Below, piece after piece: positions 1 through 6,127 of a DNA stretch of 10,182 nucleotides (within the stretch, counting starts at the first letter, position 1; every line of letters begins with the position of its first letter). The stretch lies in the NCBI GenBank assembly GCA_964428185.1, contig CAYRXH010000086.1:1-10182 (forward strand), given 5' to 3'. The position numbers and the translations under genes are program-made. The notes under the pieces are model-generated. The model was not told where the DNA came from, searched no databases, and saw only the letters and a program-made list of their open reading frames with translations. The DNA is from CAYMAZ01 sp964428185 (GTDB taxonomy: Bacteria > Bacteroidota > Bacteroidia > Bacteroidales > DTU049).

Positions 1-2
1 AG

Positions 3-47
3 AATCTTTTGCAAGCTGGACTTACTTTTGAAAATGCAAATTTGTAA
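3..47 (+). CDS. possible C-terminal tail of an upstream gene (partial)
   Basis: From base 3 a frame reads NLLQAGLTFENANL and stops at TAA (45-47). The codons look like normal coding usage for this window, and the sequence turns very AT-rich and stop-laden straight afterwards. Only 14 codons are visible, so this may be chance. No product can be named. The opposite strand also has a short open stretch starting with ATG at 52-50, which is an alternative reading. Confidence 0.2.
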   Translation, partial: NLLQAGLTFENANL

Positions 48-305
48 AACATAAAATTTTCACATTCAAATAATTATATTTTGAAAACATATTTTTTTAT
101 TTTTTTCGGACATTAATGTTAATTTTTATAACGTTTATAGATAAATTTGTTTGTTTTCAAATTTTTTTTATACTTTTATATTTTGACTTTTTAGAGTGGA
201 CTCAATTTTGAGAAGATGACTCAGAAAAAAAAATTAACATAATTATTATAGTAACAGATTCAATAAAACAACTATTTTTTTAAGGTATAAACTATCATCA
301 AGATT
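48..305. other. AT-rich intergenic region without a recognisable gene
   Basis: This stretch is dominated by A and T runs, with stops in all frames. The only promoter-like words are a TAAATTTG box at 142-149 (+) and a TACTTTTG box at 23-30 (+). Neither has a convincing -33 TTTG at the right distance, and in such AT-rich DNA these words are expected by chance. It presumably holds the promoter and leader of the membrane-protein gene that starts at 306. I see no RNA gene or hairpin terminator in it. Confidence 0.5.
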
Positions 306-1127
306 ATGAAAAAGAAATTGATTCTTAGCTTTCTGTTGCCCTTTCTGGGAATAATTCCAATATTCCTCATTGTTGCCAATGAGGAACGAATAACAAAGCA
401 ATACGGCATAGAGGCATTTAATACGGCATTGGCAGTGTGTATAGTATTATGCGTGGTTCTGTCTTTTGCTCCGTTTATCGGGATGTTCCGCAAGTTGTTT
501 TCTTCAGGGGGCTACAGAATGTTCTGGGGCAGTGGAAAGGAGGCAGCACTGATCCTTCAGGCAGGACGTGAAGCCACAGCAACTGTTCTGGGAATTGGTG
601 AAAACAGTGGGGGAGGAACACTCACAATCAACAATCAGCCTGTTCTGAACCTTGTAATGAGCATCAAACTGGGAAATCTGCAGCCGTTCGAAGTGAGTAT
701 GGATGTTCTGATTCCACGTGCTCAGGTACCTCAGTTTCAGCCGGGTGCTGTTTTCCCTGTGAAGGTACATCCTGAAGATCAGAATAAAGTTGTGCTTGAC
801 AGAACAAGACTGGAAACCATGAGGAAACCAAGCGTGGGGGGCAAGGGATGGTCACAGATGGATCATGAACTTACGGAAAAATCAGGCATTGATGCCATGG
901 TAGATATTGTTTCAATTGAAGACACCGGAAAAAGCGAAGATTTCAAACCTGTGGTCAGAATGATCTATGATGTTCACAAGTCAGGTGAAATGGTGTATCG
1001 TCTGGAAAAGGAAGTTCCCATGCCATCTGAAATGATCAGCAAAATGCAGGCTGTTGTCGGCAAATCATTCAAAGGGAAAATACACCCCTATGATAAGGAG
1101 AAGGTGAGTATAGATATAGAGTTTTAG
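306..1127 (+). CDS. two-helix membrane protein with a duplicated C-terminal domain
   Basis: I do not recognise a named gene. The 273-residue protein starts MKKKLILSF and has two hydrophobic helices (about residues 4-24 and 41-60), so it is probably anchored in the inner membrane. The rest is soluble and consists of two related beta-rich modules at about 86-165 and 193-271. Each opens with a G-x-x-A-x-(A/V)-x-(V/I) strand, runs through a 'P-V-(L/V)-x-(L/M)' strand and ends with 'G-x-x-(F/V)-x-(V/G)-K-(V/I)-H-P' plus a charged turn and a V-x-(L/I)-D strand. Bacterial membrane proteins with tandem modules of this kind are known, often near DUF3592- or SHOCT-type proteins, but no reaction or partner follows from that. 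It ends with TAG and is followed by ssrA on the same strand about 170 bases on. There is no visible operon partner. Coding status is secure; function is unknown. Confidence 0.85.
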   Translation: MKKKLILSFLLPFLGIIPIFLIVANEERITKQYGIEAFNTALAVCIVLCVVLSFAPFIGMFRKLFSSGGYRMFWGSGKEAALILQAGREATATVLGIGENSGGGTLTINNQPVLNLVMSIKLGNLQPFEVSMDVLIPRAQVPQFQPGAVFPVKVHPEDQNKVVLDRTRLETMRKPSVGGKGWSQMDHELTEKSGIDAMVDIVSIEDTGKSEDFKPVVRMIYDVHKSGEMVYRLEKEVPMPSEMISKMQAVVGKSFKGKIHPYDKEKVSIDIEF

Positions 1128-1256
1128 TTGGTTTTTGAATCTTTATTCCCCTTAAATCGTCCATTTGCAATTCCAAAAAAATGACATAAGTATTTAGTAA
1201 TCATAGTGAAGTTTTTTTCAGAAACATATAAACACATCATTTCGGCAGATTTTTTG

Positions 1257-1264
1257 TAATTTTG
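1257..1264 (+). promoter_or_regulatory. candidate -7 box for ssrA
   Basis: TAATTTTG matches the Bacteroidota -7 consensus TAnnTTTG exactly and lies 30 bases before the mature tmRNA 5' end. That fits a precursor whose short leader is trimmed by RNase P. No TTTG is seen 19-21 bases upstream, so the -33 half is missing or weak. Confidence 0.35.
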
Positions 1265-1294
1265 CAATCTGTTTTCATTATCGTTCATTGACAT

Positions 1295-1666
1295 GGGGCC
1301 GTATTGGTTTTGACAGCAAGGCTGGTGGGGATGTAAGCATGCCGGGATTTGTGCAGTTTTCCCGTAAAACGAAATGCTCAACGCCATAATAACTGGCAAC
1401 GATTATAATTATCAGTTAGCTGCGTAACCAAGCGTTATGCGCTTTCAGCTTCCCGGGAAACCCTTTCAGGCGGTGTCCCGTCCGAAGCTTCGGAAATGCC
1501 TGAATAGTATCTGTGACTCCTTTAAGCAGGTGCGAAACCCAAAGGATACGGTAAGATCAAGGACCGCTTTTGGCCATGTTTTACCCGACAATTCAATCAT
1601 TAGCTAAGCATGTAGAAAGCATTTTTGTCACTTGTTTGGACGAGGGTTCGACCCCCTCCGGCTCCA
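1295..1666 (+). ncRNA. ssrA: transfer-messenger RNA (tmRNA)
   Basis: tmRNA with SmpB rescues ribosomes stalled on broken mRNAs and adds a degradation tag to the unfinished protein. The 5' end GGGGCCG (1295-1301) pairs with CGGCTCC (1659-1665) as a 7-bp acceptor stem containing one G-U pair, and A1666 is the discriminator. The T arm is GAGGG / TTCGACC loop / CCCTC at 1642-1658. The 5' side carries the usual TTTTGACAG and GCATGCCGGG segments. An internal tag frame lies at 1395-1427. The 372-nt length is normal for one-piece tmRNA. CCA is not encoded (CTG follows the discriminator), so it must be added after transcription, as is common in this phylum. An intrinsic terminator follows at 1691. The identification is firm; the ends rest on the stem pairing. 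Confidence 0.96.
1395..1427 (+). other. tmRNA proteolysis-tag reading frame
   Basis: After the upstream determinant (ATAACT) the resume codon is GGC and the frame reads GNDYNYQLAA, then TAA at 1425-1427. With the alanine carried by charged tmRNA, the tag would be AGNDYNYQLAA. The LAA end is the usual degron recognised by ClpXP-type proteases. From memory, many Bacteroidota tags resemble GENNYALAA, so this one keeps the Gly start and LAA end but differs in the middle. Confidence 0.85.
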
Positions 1667-1690
1667 CTGTGAAGAAAAGCAGAAAATCAT

Positions 1691-1725
1691 AAAACACTGA
1701 AATTCATCAATTCAGTGTTTTTTTT
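1691..1725 (+). terminator. intrinsic terminator of ssrA
   Basis: A perfect 11-bp inverted repeat, AAAACACTGAA (1691-1701) against TTCAGTGTTTT (1711-1721), encloses a 9-base loop and runs into an uninterrupted T tract on the plus strand. It sits 25 bases past the tmRNA discriminator. The A run on the 5' side means it could also stop transcription arriving on the minus strand from the decayed regulator cluster. Confidence 0.88.
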
Positions 1726-1827
1726 GTACTGAAAAATGCCATAAAGATCAGAATATTAAAAAAAGTGTTGTGATCACGCCGGTATTTTACCGAATTTGTA
1801 TTACCCAGCATGGAGTTTTCTGTTTTT

Positions 1828-2044
1828 TCAACTTTTCTGTGTTTCTTTCCAGTTATCAAAAATAAACATCACTTCAATGCTTACTCCGAAAACTCTGGAC
1901 AGATTATATGCCAGTCTGAGTGCAAGGATTATATTTGTTTTTCTCCAGAAAAACGATTGTCTCCCTTGGAACACCTACAAGCCTTGCCAGTTCATCCTGT
2001 GTCATGTCAAAGCGGACCCTGAACTCCCTGATCAGGTTAGTCAT
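1828..2044 (-). pseudogene. short XRE-family helix-turn-helix regulator, frameshifted
   Basis: From ATG at 2044 the minus strand reads MTNLIREFRVRFDMTQDELA, then RLVGVPRETIVFLEKNKYNP. This is the Cro/C1-type helix-turn-helix of the small (about 70-residue) regulators in which a Q-(D/E)-E-L-A helix is followed by a (S/P)-R-(Q/E)-T-I recognition helix and then (K/R)-Y-N-P-S-L. After NP the frame runs CTQTGI and stops. One frame over, the expected continuation appears: LRLAYNLSRVFGVSIEVMF, then IFDNWKETQKS and TGA at 1830-1828. The CCTTGCACTC context holds one base too many; dropping the G restores NP-S-LRL. The intact gene would be a DNA-binding repressor of about 71 residues. Its start overlaps the end of the membrane-protein remnant, so the two formed an operon. 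A single indel could be a sequencing error, but the neighbouring stops argue for true decay. Confidence 0.85.
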
Positions 2045-2367
2045 GCTGCAACCCACTGATATGAAAGTTCAACCAGCTCATTCCAAATACTACACCCATT
2101 GCAAGTATCCCTGAACCCATTAATTCCTCAGTATCCATTGATACCCTGTCCTTGAGATAAATAATTACAAACCAGATATATAAGGAAATTTAATAGGAAA
2201 TTGATGAGGCCATCTGCAATAACTTTCTCGAAAGTTCATCATCTGAAGGCTTACCCCGATTTTCACTTCCAAAACGCCTGATACCAATATACATAGCAAA
2301 TAACACCAAAAGGAAAATCACTGAAAACTGAACCTAATCCGTTGTATTCAGTGATTTTCCCTGAGAG
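2037..2367 (-). pseudogene. small membrane protein of a regulator operon, broken (5' end uncertain)
   Basis: The main frame starts near GTG 2321 and reads VIFLLVLFAMYIGIRRFGSE, then NRGKPSDDELSRKLLQMASS, ISY, a TAA stop (2192-2190), ISLYIWFVIIYLKDRVSMDT, EELMGSGILAMGVVFGMSWL, NFHISGLQHD and a terminal TAA (2039-2037). The smooth reading on both sides of the internal stop shows it is a nonsense mutation, with Tyr-Tyr likely the original. In another frame just upstream comes LSGKITEYNGLGSVFS (from 2367), ending one base out of register, so there is also a frameshift near 2322. Three hydrophobic segments are visible, separated by a basic and acidic loop. The layout resembles small membrane proteins encoded with short XRE regulators (DUF2178-like), but I name no family with confidence. 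No start codon is visible for the 5' part, so the N-terminus is lost or too diverged. The 3' end overlaps the regulator start by 8 bases (ATGACTAA). Confidence 0.72.
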
Positions 2368-2405
2368 ATGAGAATATAAATTTTTTAGACCGGTATCAGT
2401 TCATT

Positions 2406-2822
2406 TCAGGGAACCATTTCTAGGCAGGTTCTCCAGTAATCAGGATTTTTTGAAGTGAGTTCATAGAAATTCTGGGGTGTTGCAAAACAAAGAGTGGTGA
2501 TTGATTTTTTCTAAAATATGTGTTTTTCTGTCTTATCAATTTCCGGTTTTTAAAACAGCTCAAATGAAGGCTTTCCCTGAGGGTGAAACACGAAATACAA
2601 TCCCATCCTCTGTTCATCGGGCAATTTATAAAAGGAGGATTCAAATATATCTATTACCTCAGCCAGTTGATCTATAAAAAGTTCATGATTTAGGTTTACC
2701 TGTGAAATATTTTCATGTTTAGGCATAAATACAGAGATATTACTGTTTTCCTGTGATATTAGCACTGAGCTTAAGAGCAAACAGAATAAAATCAGTAGTA
2801 TTATTCTCTAAGGTACAGTCAT
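2406..2822 (-). pseudogene. small secreted protein with three in-frame stops
   Basis: One frame stays protein-like for 139 codons from ATG 2822 to TGA 2408-2406 but holds three early stops: TAG at codon 5 (2810-2808), TAA at codon 91 (2552-2550) and TAG at codon 104 (2513-2511). Between them it reads RIILLILFCLLLSSVLISQ, a good signal peptide, then ENSNISVFMPKHENISQV and a segment ending DEQRMGLYFVFHPQGKPSFE. After the second stop come KPEIDKTEKHIF and, after the third, KKSITTLCFATPQNFYELTS and KNPDYWRTCLEMVP. The lack of any frame change makes nonsense decay clearer than sequencing error. A TATATTTG box (minus strand, 2858-2851) lies 28 bases upstream and may be the relic promoter. I do not recognise the family; the product would have been a periplasmic or lipid-free exported protein of about 118 mature residues. 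Confidence 0.72.
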
Positions 2823-2872
2823 GAATATTTATTTCAGGGTTTTATTAATGCAAATATATGACTTTCCTGATT

Positions 2873-2909
2873 AAAAAAAAGACAGGATTGTGTATCCTGC
2901 CTTTTTTTT
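2873..2909. terminator. bidirectional intrinsic terminator
   Basis: CAGGAT (2883-2888) pairs with ATCCTG (2894-2899) around a 5-base loop. The stem then continues through one A-C mismatch into a G-C pair and an A8/T8 flank, so there is a T run on whichever strand is read. It lies 19 bases past the stop of the T9SS cargo gene on the minus strand, which is its obvious client, and insulates that gene from the decayed genes beyond. Confidence 0.87.
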
Positions 2910-2927
2910 ACATGTTTTGTAGCTCCG

Positions 2928-5297
2928 TTATTTCTCGATCACAAGTTTATGTGTGAATGTTTTTCTGGAGTTGGTCACTTTCAGTGTATAGAATCCTGTA
3001 GGAAGTTCATTTGCGCGAATAGTGATTGAACTTCCTGATTGAGAATAATGCTTTTCATTCAGCACAAGAGCACCATTCAGATTATATATTTCAACAATAA
3101 CTTCGCCTTCAGGAAATGCATTGAACTGAATGTCGAACATTCCGTCAGAAGGGTTAGGGATAACTGAAATTTCGGCAGAGTTGTAGAAGTTTTCCATACC
3201 GGTATTATCCATAAATTCAATCTGAATGGTATCAGTTGAAACACAACCAAATTCATCGGTAACCTCAACCCAGATCGGGGTAGTTCCAATTCCTGTTCCT
3301 GTTGAATCGACAACAATTGTCGGAGTTGATTCTCCGGTGCTCCAGTTGTAAGAGGTATATCCGGCACCAGGATCCAGGGTAATACTCATGTTCATTCCAA
3401 TAATTGTATCATTTCCGAGATTGATATCAGGTGAAGGTATGGTATAAAGATCAATCAGACACACGCTGTTGTTGAAATCCATAATATCAATAATACTATT
3501 TGGTTCACTGACAGTGACATCAATGTTATATGTAGTCCCTTCTGCAGCAACGAAGGTACCAAGATCAACATTGGTCATATTACCGGGCAGAAGGTTCCCT
3601 ATCCAGTTAACAACGGGCTGGGCTGATCCGTTAACTTCCCAGTTGAAAGTGGCAGATGTGAAAGTCACGGGAGAGTTGTTTTTGAATACCACCGTGACCG
3701 GAACATTTCCTTCGCAAATGCTGTCAGAAATTCCTGCAAACCCTTCAAGAGATGCATCCAGATCGGCAAGAATATCGAGTCTCAATGCGGCAAGACGATC
3801 CTGAATAGTGCCATTTGTGTTTCCTGAATTACCAATTATAGATACTCCGGTAACTACACCTTGCATGATACTGAATGCAGAGGTAAAACCCTGATGTGAT
3901 CCCTCCAGAATGAAATTTGTAGATGCATCAAAATAAAACGGAACATCAAGATCAATAGGAATCCAGTTACCAGTTCCTGAAACCAGATTAATTGTAGAAG
4001 AGTAATGAACAGTTTCAAGTGATGTCACAAAGTTAGTGTTAGGAAATGTATTATAAGTTGTTGTTCCCATTCTGAAAAGGAGGTCAGTCATTGTAGTATT
4101 CACAGGATTTTCAGCTTTCAGATAAATTCTTGTAATATAACCCTCTGGTGCACAATGAAATAGTGAGGGGTTGAAAATCCATTGTCTTTTGTTGCTGCTT
4201 GTGCTGCCAAAAGGAATTGAATTGGCAATTGTGCTTGTCGGATTATATGAATACCCGTCTGCAGCTTCGTATCTGAGTTCTGCCCGTCCAATTGTCCCTA
4301 CGTTTTCATTGCTGAAGTTTGTTGCAGGAGCAGAAATAATATTTCCCTGATAAATAAGTCTTCTCAGATTGACAGGATTATCTAAAATTGATGATGCAAA
4401 AGGAGATGTTGCTGTGCTATATGAAGTTAAACAAACGCCACTACCATTGTCCCGAACAGTCATTACTCCAATAATATCTCCTTCAACTACGTCAATATTA
4501 AGACCAACAAAGTTTGTATCGATGATATTCCTTCCATAATATAAGGTTACAAAATCAGTTGTCGTTGCTGAAAAATCTGGGGGAATTGAATTGAACTTCA
4601 CAAGGTGGATAGTTTGTGCATTTGTACTATAGTCAGTTGGCGCTCTAACGCCTGTGAGTTTAAAGTCGCATGGAGCCTGAAACCAATATCCTCTTGCATT
4701 GCCTGAGTAACTATAATCATGATAGGGTATAGGAATAATCACCGATGGGGCAACTTCATATCTGATCTCTGCACGTCCGATTGGGTCGCCTGTTTGAGTC
4801 CAGAAATCAGTAGCGGCACCTGAAATAATATTCCCCTGATGTCCAAGGCGAGCAAGCTGAATTGTATGGCCATTAATATTAGATGCGATCGGGGATATTG
4901 CAGATGTGTATGATGTCACACTGGCACCTGAACCCCCATCCCGAACCGCCATAATACCGATGAATTCTCCTTCGGAAACAGGGATATTAACATCAACAAA
5001 CCCGGTATCTGCAATACCACTCTGATAAAACAATGTTGTAAATGTTGTTGTAAGGGTTGGGAACGCTTGAGGTGCATTCTGAAATTTGACAAGTTGAATT
5101 GTCTGGGCTCCGGTACTGTAATCTGCAGGAGCACTTATTCCGGTAATTACCATATCACAGGGGGCAGTAAACCAGAAACCTCTGGAATTACCTGTAAAAC
5201 CTGTTGAATGTGGAGGCACCGGAATAATATTCTGTGCATGCAAAGCAGCAAAACAAAGAATAAGTAAAATTGACGGGAGTAATCTGATTTTTTTCAT
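2928..5297 (-). CDS. multidomain secreted protein with T9SS type A sorting domain
   Basis: This 789-residue protein is probably exported through the Sec pathway and then across the outer membrane by T9SS. It begins MKKIRLLPS with a signal peptide ending in HAQ (residue 22). Two copies of a domain of about 161 residues follow (23-183 and 184-346). Next are a beta-sandwich module often seen in such cargo (about 347-510), a CARDB-like segment (about 513-618) with E-G-x-x-Y-x-I-D-V-T-V and D-x-N-N-S, an Ig/PKD-like segment (about 619-695) with Y-x-W-S-T-G, and the sorting domain (about 706-789) with VIPNPSDG, IYNLNG and TGFYTLKV before the final KLVIEK. A longer frame reaches 5357, but the promoter box at 5322-5329 lies inside it, so the start at 5297 is preferred. 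No catalytic motif is seen; the modules suggest adhesion or a structural surface role, which is inference. Confidence 0.92.
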   Translation of the reverse strand: MKKIRLLPSILLILCFAALHAQNIIPVPPHSTGFTGNSRGFWFTAPCDMVITGISAPADYSTGAQTIQLVKFQNAPQAFPTLTTTFTTLFYQSGIADTGFVDVNIPVSEGEFIGIMAVRDGGSGASVTSYTSAISPIASNINGHTIQLARLGHQGNIISGAATDFWTQTGDPIGRAEIRYEVAPSVIIPIPYHDYSYSGNARGYWFQAPCDFKLTGVRAPTDYSTNAQTIHLVKFNSIPPDFSATTTDFVTLYYGRNIIDTNFVGLNIDVVEGDIIGVMTVRDNGSGVCLTSYSTATSPFASSILDNPVNLRRLIYQGNIISAPATNFSNENVGTIGRAELRYEAADGYSYNPTSTIANSIPFGSTSSNKRQWIFNPSLFHCAPEGYITRIYLKAENPVNTTMTDLLFRMGTTTYNTFPNTNFVTSLETVHYSSTINLVSGTGNWIPIDLDVPFYFDASTNFILEGSHQGFTSAFSIMQGVVTGVSIIGNSGNTNGTIQDRLAALRLDILADLDASLEGFAGISDSICEGNVPVTVVFKNNSPVTFTSATFNWEVNGSAQPVVNWIGNLLPGNMTNVDLGTFVAAEGTTYNIDVTVSEPNSIIDIMDFNNSVCLIDLYTIPSPDINLGNDTIIGMNMSITLDPGAGYTSYNWSTGESTPTIVVDSTGTGIGTTPIWVEVTDEFGCVSTDTIQIEFMDNTGMENFYNSAEISVIPNPSDGMFDIQFNAFPEGEVIVEIYNLNGALVLNEKHYSQSGSSITIRANELPTGFYTLKVTNSRKTFTHKLVIEK
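4260..4748 (-). repeat. tandem domain repeat, copy 2
   Basis: This encodes residues 184-346 and directly abuts copy 1 with no linker. It carries the same landmarks, including NARGYWFQAPCDF and RDNGSG, with one extra cysteine in the VCLTSY strand that copy 1 lacks. The single cysteine in the APCD motif is kept in both copies. Confidence 0.85.
4749..5231 (-). repeat. tandem domain repeat, copy 1
   Basis: This encodes residues 23-183 of the T9SS cargo protein. Shared landmarks with copy 2 are IIP near the start, W-F-x-A-P-C-D, D-Y-S-T-x-A-Q-T-I-x-L-V-K-F, V-R-D-x-G-S-G, QGNIIS and the closing IGRAE(I/L)RYE. Roughly half of the aligned positions are identical by eye, so the duplication is old. 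No function is recognised for the unit. Confidence 0.85.
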
Positions 5298-5321
5298 ATT
5301 AGAAAGATTTAAATATAAATG

Positions 5322-5354
5322 CAAATTTACATAAAAATTTAATTTACACACAAA
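5322..5354 (-). promoter_or_regulatory. Bacteroidota-type promoter of the 2928-5297 gene
   Basis: On the minus strand TTTG (5354-5351) and TAAATTTG (5329-5322) stand 21 bases apart, matching the primary sigma factor consensus of this phylum (-33 TTTG, -7 TAnnTTTG). The box ends 24 bases before the ATG at 5297, giving a short leader with no Shine-Dalgarno sequence, which is normal here. Confidence 0.6.
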
Positions 5355-5594
5355 CAAATAAACCCAAATCCGTCATTGGAATTATTTGATAGTTATTTCT
5401 TTGTCGGTAGAATCTAAATGTAATGCTTTCATAACTAGTAAGAAAATCTTACAGCAAAAAAACAAAATTGATTTTCCAGATTGAGCAGGAGCCAAAATAC
5501 TCAATTGAACATTTGGATTGAATTAACTTTCAATAAAGCAGGGAATATGTTTTTGCTTGGAAAATACAACCAGCAGCATCAATGATTATACTGA
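5355..5594. other. intergenic region between folA and the T9SS cargo gene
   Basis: No credible gene is seen on either strand; the longest minus-strand ATG frame has only 16 codons. A weak inverted repeat GAAAATC (5442-5448) / GATTTTC (5470-5476), with an A/T-rich loop, might help end folA transcription on the minus strand, but it does not look like a standard terminator. Confidence 0.5.
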
Positions 5595-6116
5595 TTAAAA
5601 AAGTTGTTTTCTGTAAAACTTTTGATAAACATAGTACAGATCTTCCGCTTCGTCATACATTGTATCAGATTCTTCAATCAGTTTCCATACATCTTGTTTT
5701 ATGGGCGGGAAAAAAGTATCAGCTTCAAATTCTTTCTGAATTACAGTGAGCATGATTGTTTGGGCATATTCCATAAATGTCTTGTATATCATTCCACCCC
5801 CAATGATAAAATTCTCTCTGTCAGTATCCATTTTTTCAATGGCTTCTTCTATACTGTGGGCAAATTCAACATCAGGATGGTCATAAACCTTTTCAGGGGC
5901 AATAACAATGTGCCGGCGGTTGGGAAGGGGTTTCCTAGGTAGTGAAATCCAGGTGTTGAGACCCATAACAACAGTATGACCGCTTGTAATTTCTTTAAAC
6001 CGTTTCAGGTCTGTTGAAAGATGACAAAGCAGATCATTGTCTTTTCCGATACCCATTGCCAGATCAACGGCAACAATGATTGTTATGGGAGGAAGTTTTG
6101 TGATATCAATGCCCAT
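5595..6116 (-). CDS. folA: dihydrofolate reductase
   Basis: It reduces dihydrofolate to tetrahydrofolate with NADPH in the cytoplasm, supplying one-carbon units for thymidylate, purine and methionine synthesis; it is the target of trimethoprim. The 173 residues match the single-domain bacterial enzyme in length and order: first strand ITIIVAVDLAMGIGKDND (residues 11-28), the substrate helix with the catalytic acid in STDLKRFK (Asp36), VVMGLNTWISLP (49-60), KPLPNRRHIVIA (62-73) and the cofactor glycine motif IIGGGMIY (104-111). About nine residues precede the first strand. A start at Met21 would cut that strand off, so Met1 is right. At the position of E. coli Arg44 (MGRHTW), which contacts the NADPH phosphate, Leu53 is present. 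The ATG lies 11 bases after the stop of the beta-propeller gene, so co-transcription is likely. No thyA is visible alongside. Confidence 0.96.
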   Translation of the reverse strand: MGIDITKLPPITIIVAVDLAMGIGKDNDLLCHLSTDLKRFKEITSGHTVVMGLNTWISLPRKPLPNRRHIVIAPEKVYDHPDVEFAHSIEEAIEKMDTDRENFIIGGGMIYKTFMEYAQTIMLTVIQKEFEADTFFPPIKQDVWKLIEESDTMYDEAEDLYYVYQKFYRKQLF

Positions 6117-6127
6117 AATACAAACGA

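Noticed and set aside
1124..1399. Minus-strand open frame of 91 codons
   Set aside because: It lies mostly opposite the 5' third of the tmRNA gene, so it is chance.
1770..1792. Palindrome GTGATCAC (1770-1777) and small hairpin CGGTA-TTT-TACCG (1780-1792)
   Set aside because: They are short and lack a T run; they could be operator or terminator relics of the regulator operon, but chance is as likely.
1796..2059. Plus-strand open frame of 87 codons (and two overlapping shorter plus frames)
   Set aside because: It lies opposite the helix-turn-helix remnant, whose minus-strand reading matches a known family far better; its own composition is unlike a protein.
2420..2644. Minus-strand open frame of 74 codons
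   Set aside because: It is an off-frame shadow of the secreted-protein remnant; the other frame continues the protein smoothly through the stops.
1828..2822. Stop-codon reassignment or readthrough as explanation of the internal stops
   Set aside because: The intact genes of the window end normally at TAA or TAG in the expected places, and frameshifts are also present, so decay is simpler.
5298..5357. N-terminal extension of the T9SS cargo protein by 20 residues
   Set aside because: It would put a non-signal segment before a clear signal peptide, and the predicted -7 box lies inside it.
5442..5476. Inverted repeat GAAAATC/GATTTTC as folA terminator
   Set aside because: The stem is weak with a 21-base loop, and the T tract is in the loop rather than after the stem.
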